NCBI RefSeq assembly: GCF_009002475.1
Contig: NZ_AP019860.1
Location: 9,049,547-9,113,546, forward strand
From: Candidatus Uabimicrobium amorphum
GTDB lineage: Bacteria; Planctomycetota; Uabimicrobiia; Uabimicrobiales; Uabimicrobiaceae
Reading direction: 5' to 3'
DNA length: 64,000 bases
The first letter of the stretch is position 1; each line of letters opens with the position of its first letter. Of the stretch, positions 63,708-64,000 are shown piece by piece. Below the pieces are notes generated by a model. The model made no database searches, had not been told where the DNA came from, and was given only the letters and a program-made list of their open reading frames with translations. A program made the translations under genes and the position numbers.

Positions 63708-64000
63708 TTACAGTTTGTAAACGGTTCTAAACCCTATTATATTCCACCACTGATCGACTTCCATCCATCCGCGAAAAGTAGTGGAAACCATTTTCGGGTC
63801 ACTGTTCCATGCTCCCCCACGTATTACTTTACCGTTTCCTGTTCTTGGGCCAGATGGGTCTTCCGCTGGGGAAGTTGAGTAGTAGCTATCATCAAACCAA
63901 TCATTGCACCATTCCCATACGTTTCCTACCATGTCAAGGCATCCATAGGGAGAGGCACCTTTAGGGTAATGTCCAACAGGAGATGTACTTCTACCGCCGT
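63708..64000 (-). CDS. Formylglycine-generating-enzyme/sulfatase-modifying family protein (partial)
   Basis: The C-terminal 97 residues of a gene that runs beyond the window on the minus strand. The text is that of the FGE-sulfatase domain end: GHYPKGASPYGCLDMVGNVWEWCNDW, then VIRGGAWNSDP and NIIGFRTVYKL. In true FGE the family oxidises a cysteine of sulfatases, with two active-site cysteines just before this end; here the last part reads S-T-T-F-R-G-W, without them, so it may be a binding-type FGE-like domain, as often found fused to Ser/Thr kinases in planctomycetes. The rest of the gene is not visible. Confidence 0.85.
   Translation of the reverse strand, partial: GGRSTSPVGHYPKGASPYGCLDMVGNVWEWCNDWFDDSYYSTSPAEDPSGPRTGNGKVIRGGAWNSDPKMVSTTFRGWMEVDQWWNIIGFRTVYKL

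Overview
The window looks like chromosome of a low-GC planctomycete or planctomycete-like bacterium. The pointers are the density of Hanks-type Ser/Thr kinases built on a cytoplasmic kinase, one membrane span and an exported TPR, HEAT, WD40 or EF-hand tail, a kinase cotranscribed with an ECF-like sigma factor, FGE-sulfatase and GspK-LamG proteins, and many short secreted proteins of unknown function. The style resembles 'Candidatus Uabimicrobium'; that name is a guess from protein style, not a search result. The standard genetic code fits every gene. Seven kinases plus one pseudokinase fill about 22 kb, roughly a third of the window. No rRNA, tRNA or CRISPR array was seen.

Layout. 1-5.1 kb: end of a Gfo/Idh/MocA oxidoreductase, a tail-anchored kinase, a convergent sigma factor/EF-hand kinase pair, and an IS607-type element (intact TnpA, TnpB lacking its middle). 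5.2-18.4 kb: five tightly packed genes ending at a strong terminator: TPR kinase, FHA kinase, giant WD40 kinase (about 29 WD units), a nucleoside-phosphorylase-fold protein and a secreted M14 carboxypeptidase. 18.5-24.9 kb: a POTRA/HEAT-like secreted protein, two paralogous LRR proteins separated by a small membrane protein, and an unknown secreted protein. 25-30.1 kb: an amidohydrolase plus a degenerate paralogue, asparagine synthetase, a DUF1016 remnant beside a 34-bp perfect palindrome, a GDPD and a DUF5565-type RNA ligase.

30.2-41.9 kb is a long minus-strand unit: secreted protein, GspK-like pseudopilin with LamG, FHA-like pseudokinase, TPR/HEAT kinase, a Pycsar-effector-like membrane protein (PycTM/DUF5706) without a cyclase, and a YceK-like lipoprotein. 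42-51.9 kb: small secreted proteins, an ATPase/lipoprotein pair, an ICMT-like methyltransferase, a C39 plus HExxH double peptidase, a TIR protein, another kinase with a membrane partner, and a double-fasciclin protein. 52-64 kb: an exported TPR-CHAT protease, a HEAT/TPR protein, an amidase, two membrane proteins, glutamate dehydrogenase, an NhaC-type antiporter with a triplicated exported N-terminus, and the end of an FGE-family gene.

The likely theme is phospho-signalling from the membrane, with modules (FHA, pseudokinase, WD40, TPR) that collect partners, mixed with proteins typical of bacterial conflict or cell-death systems (TIR, CHAT, PycTM, LRR, phosphorylase fold). Housekeeping nitrogen metabolism (asnB, gdhA, amidase) sits between. 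All function calls come from reading motifs; no database search was run.
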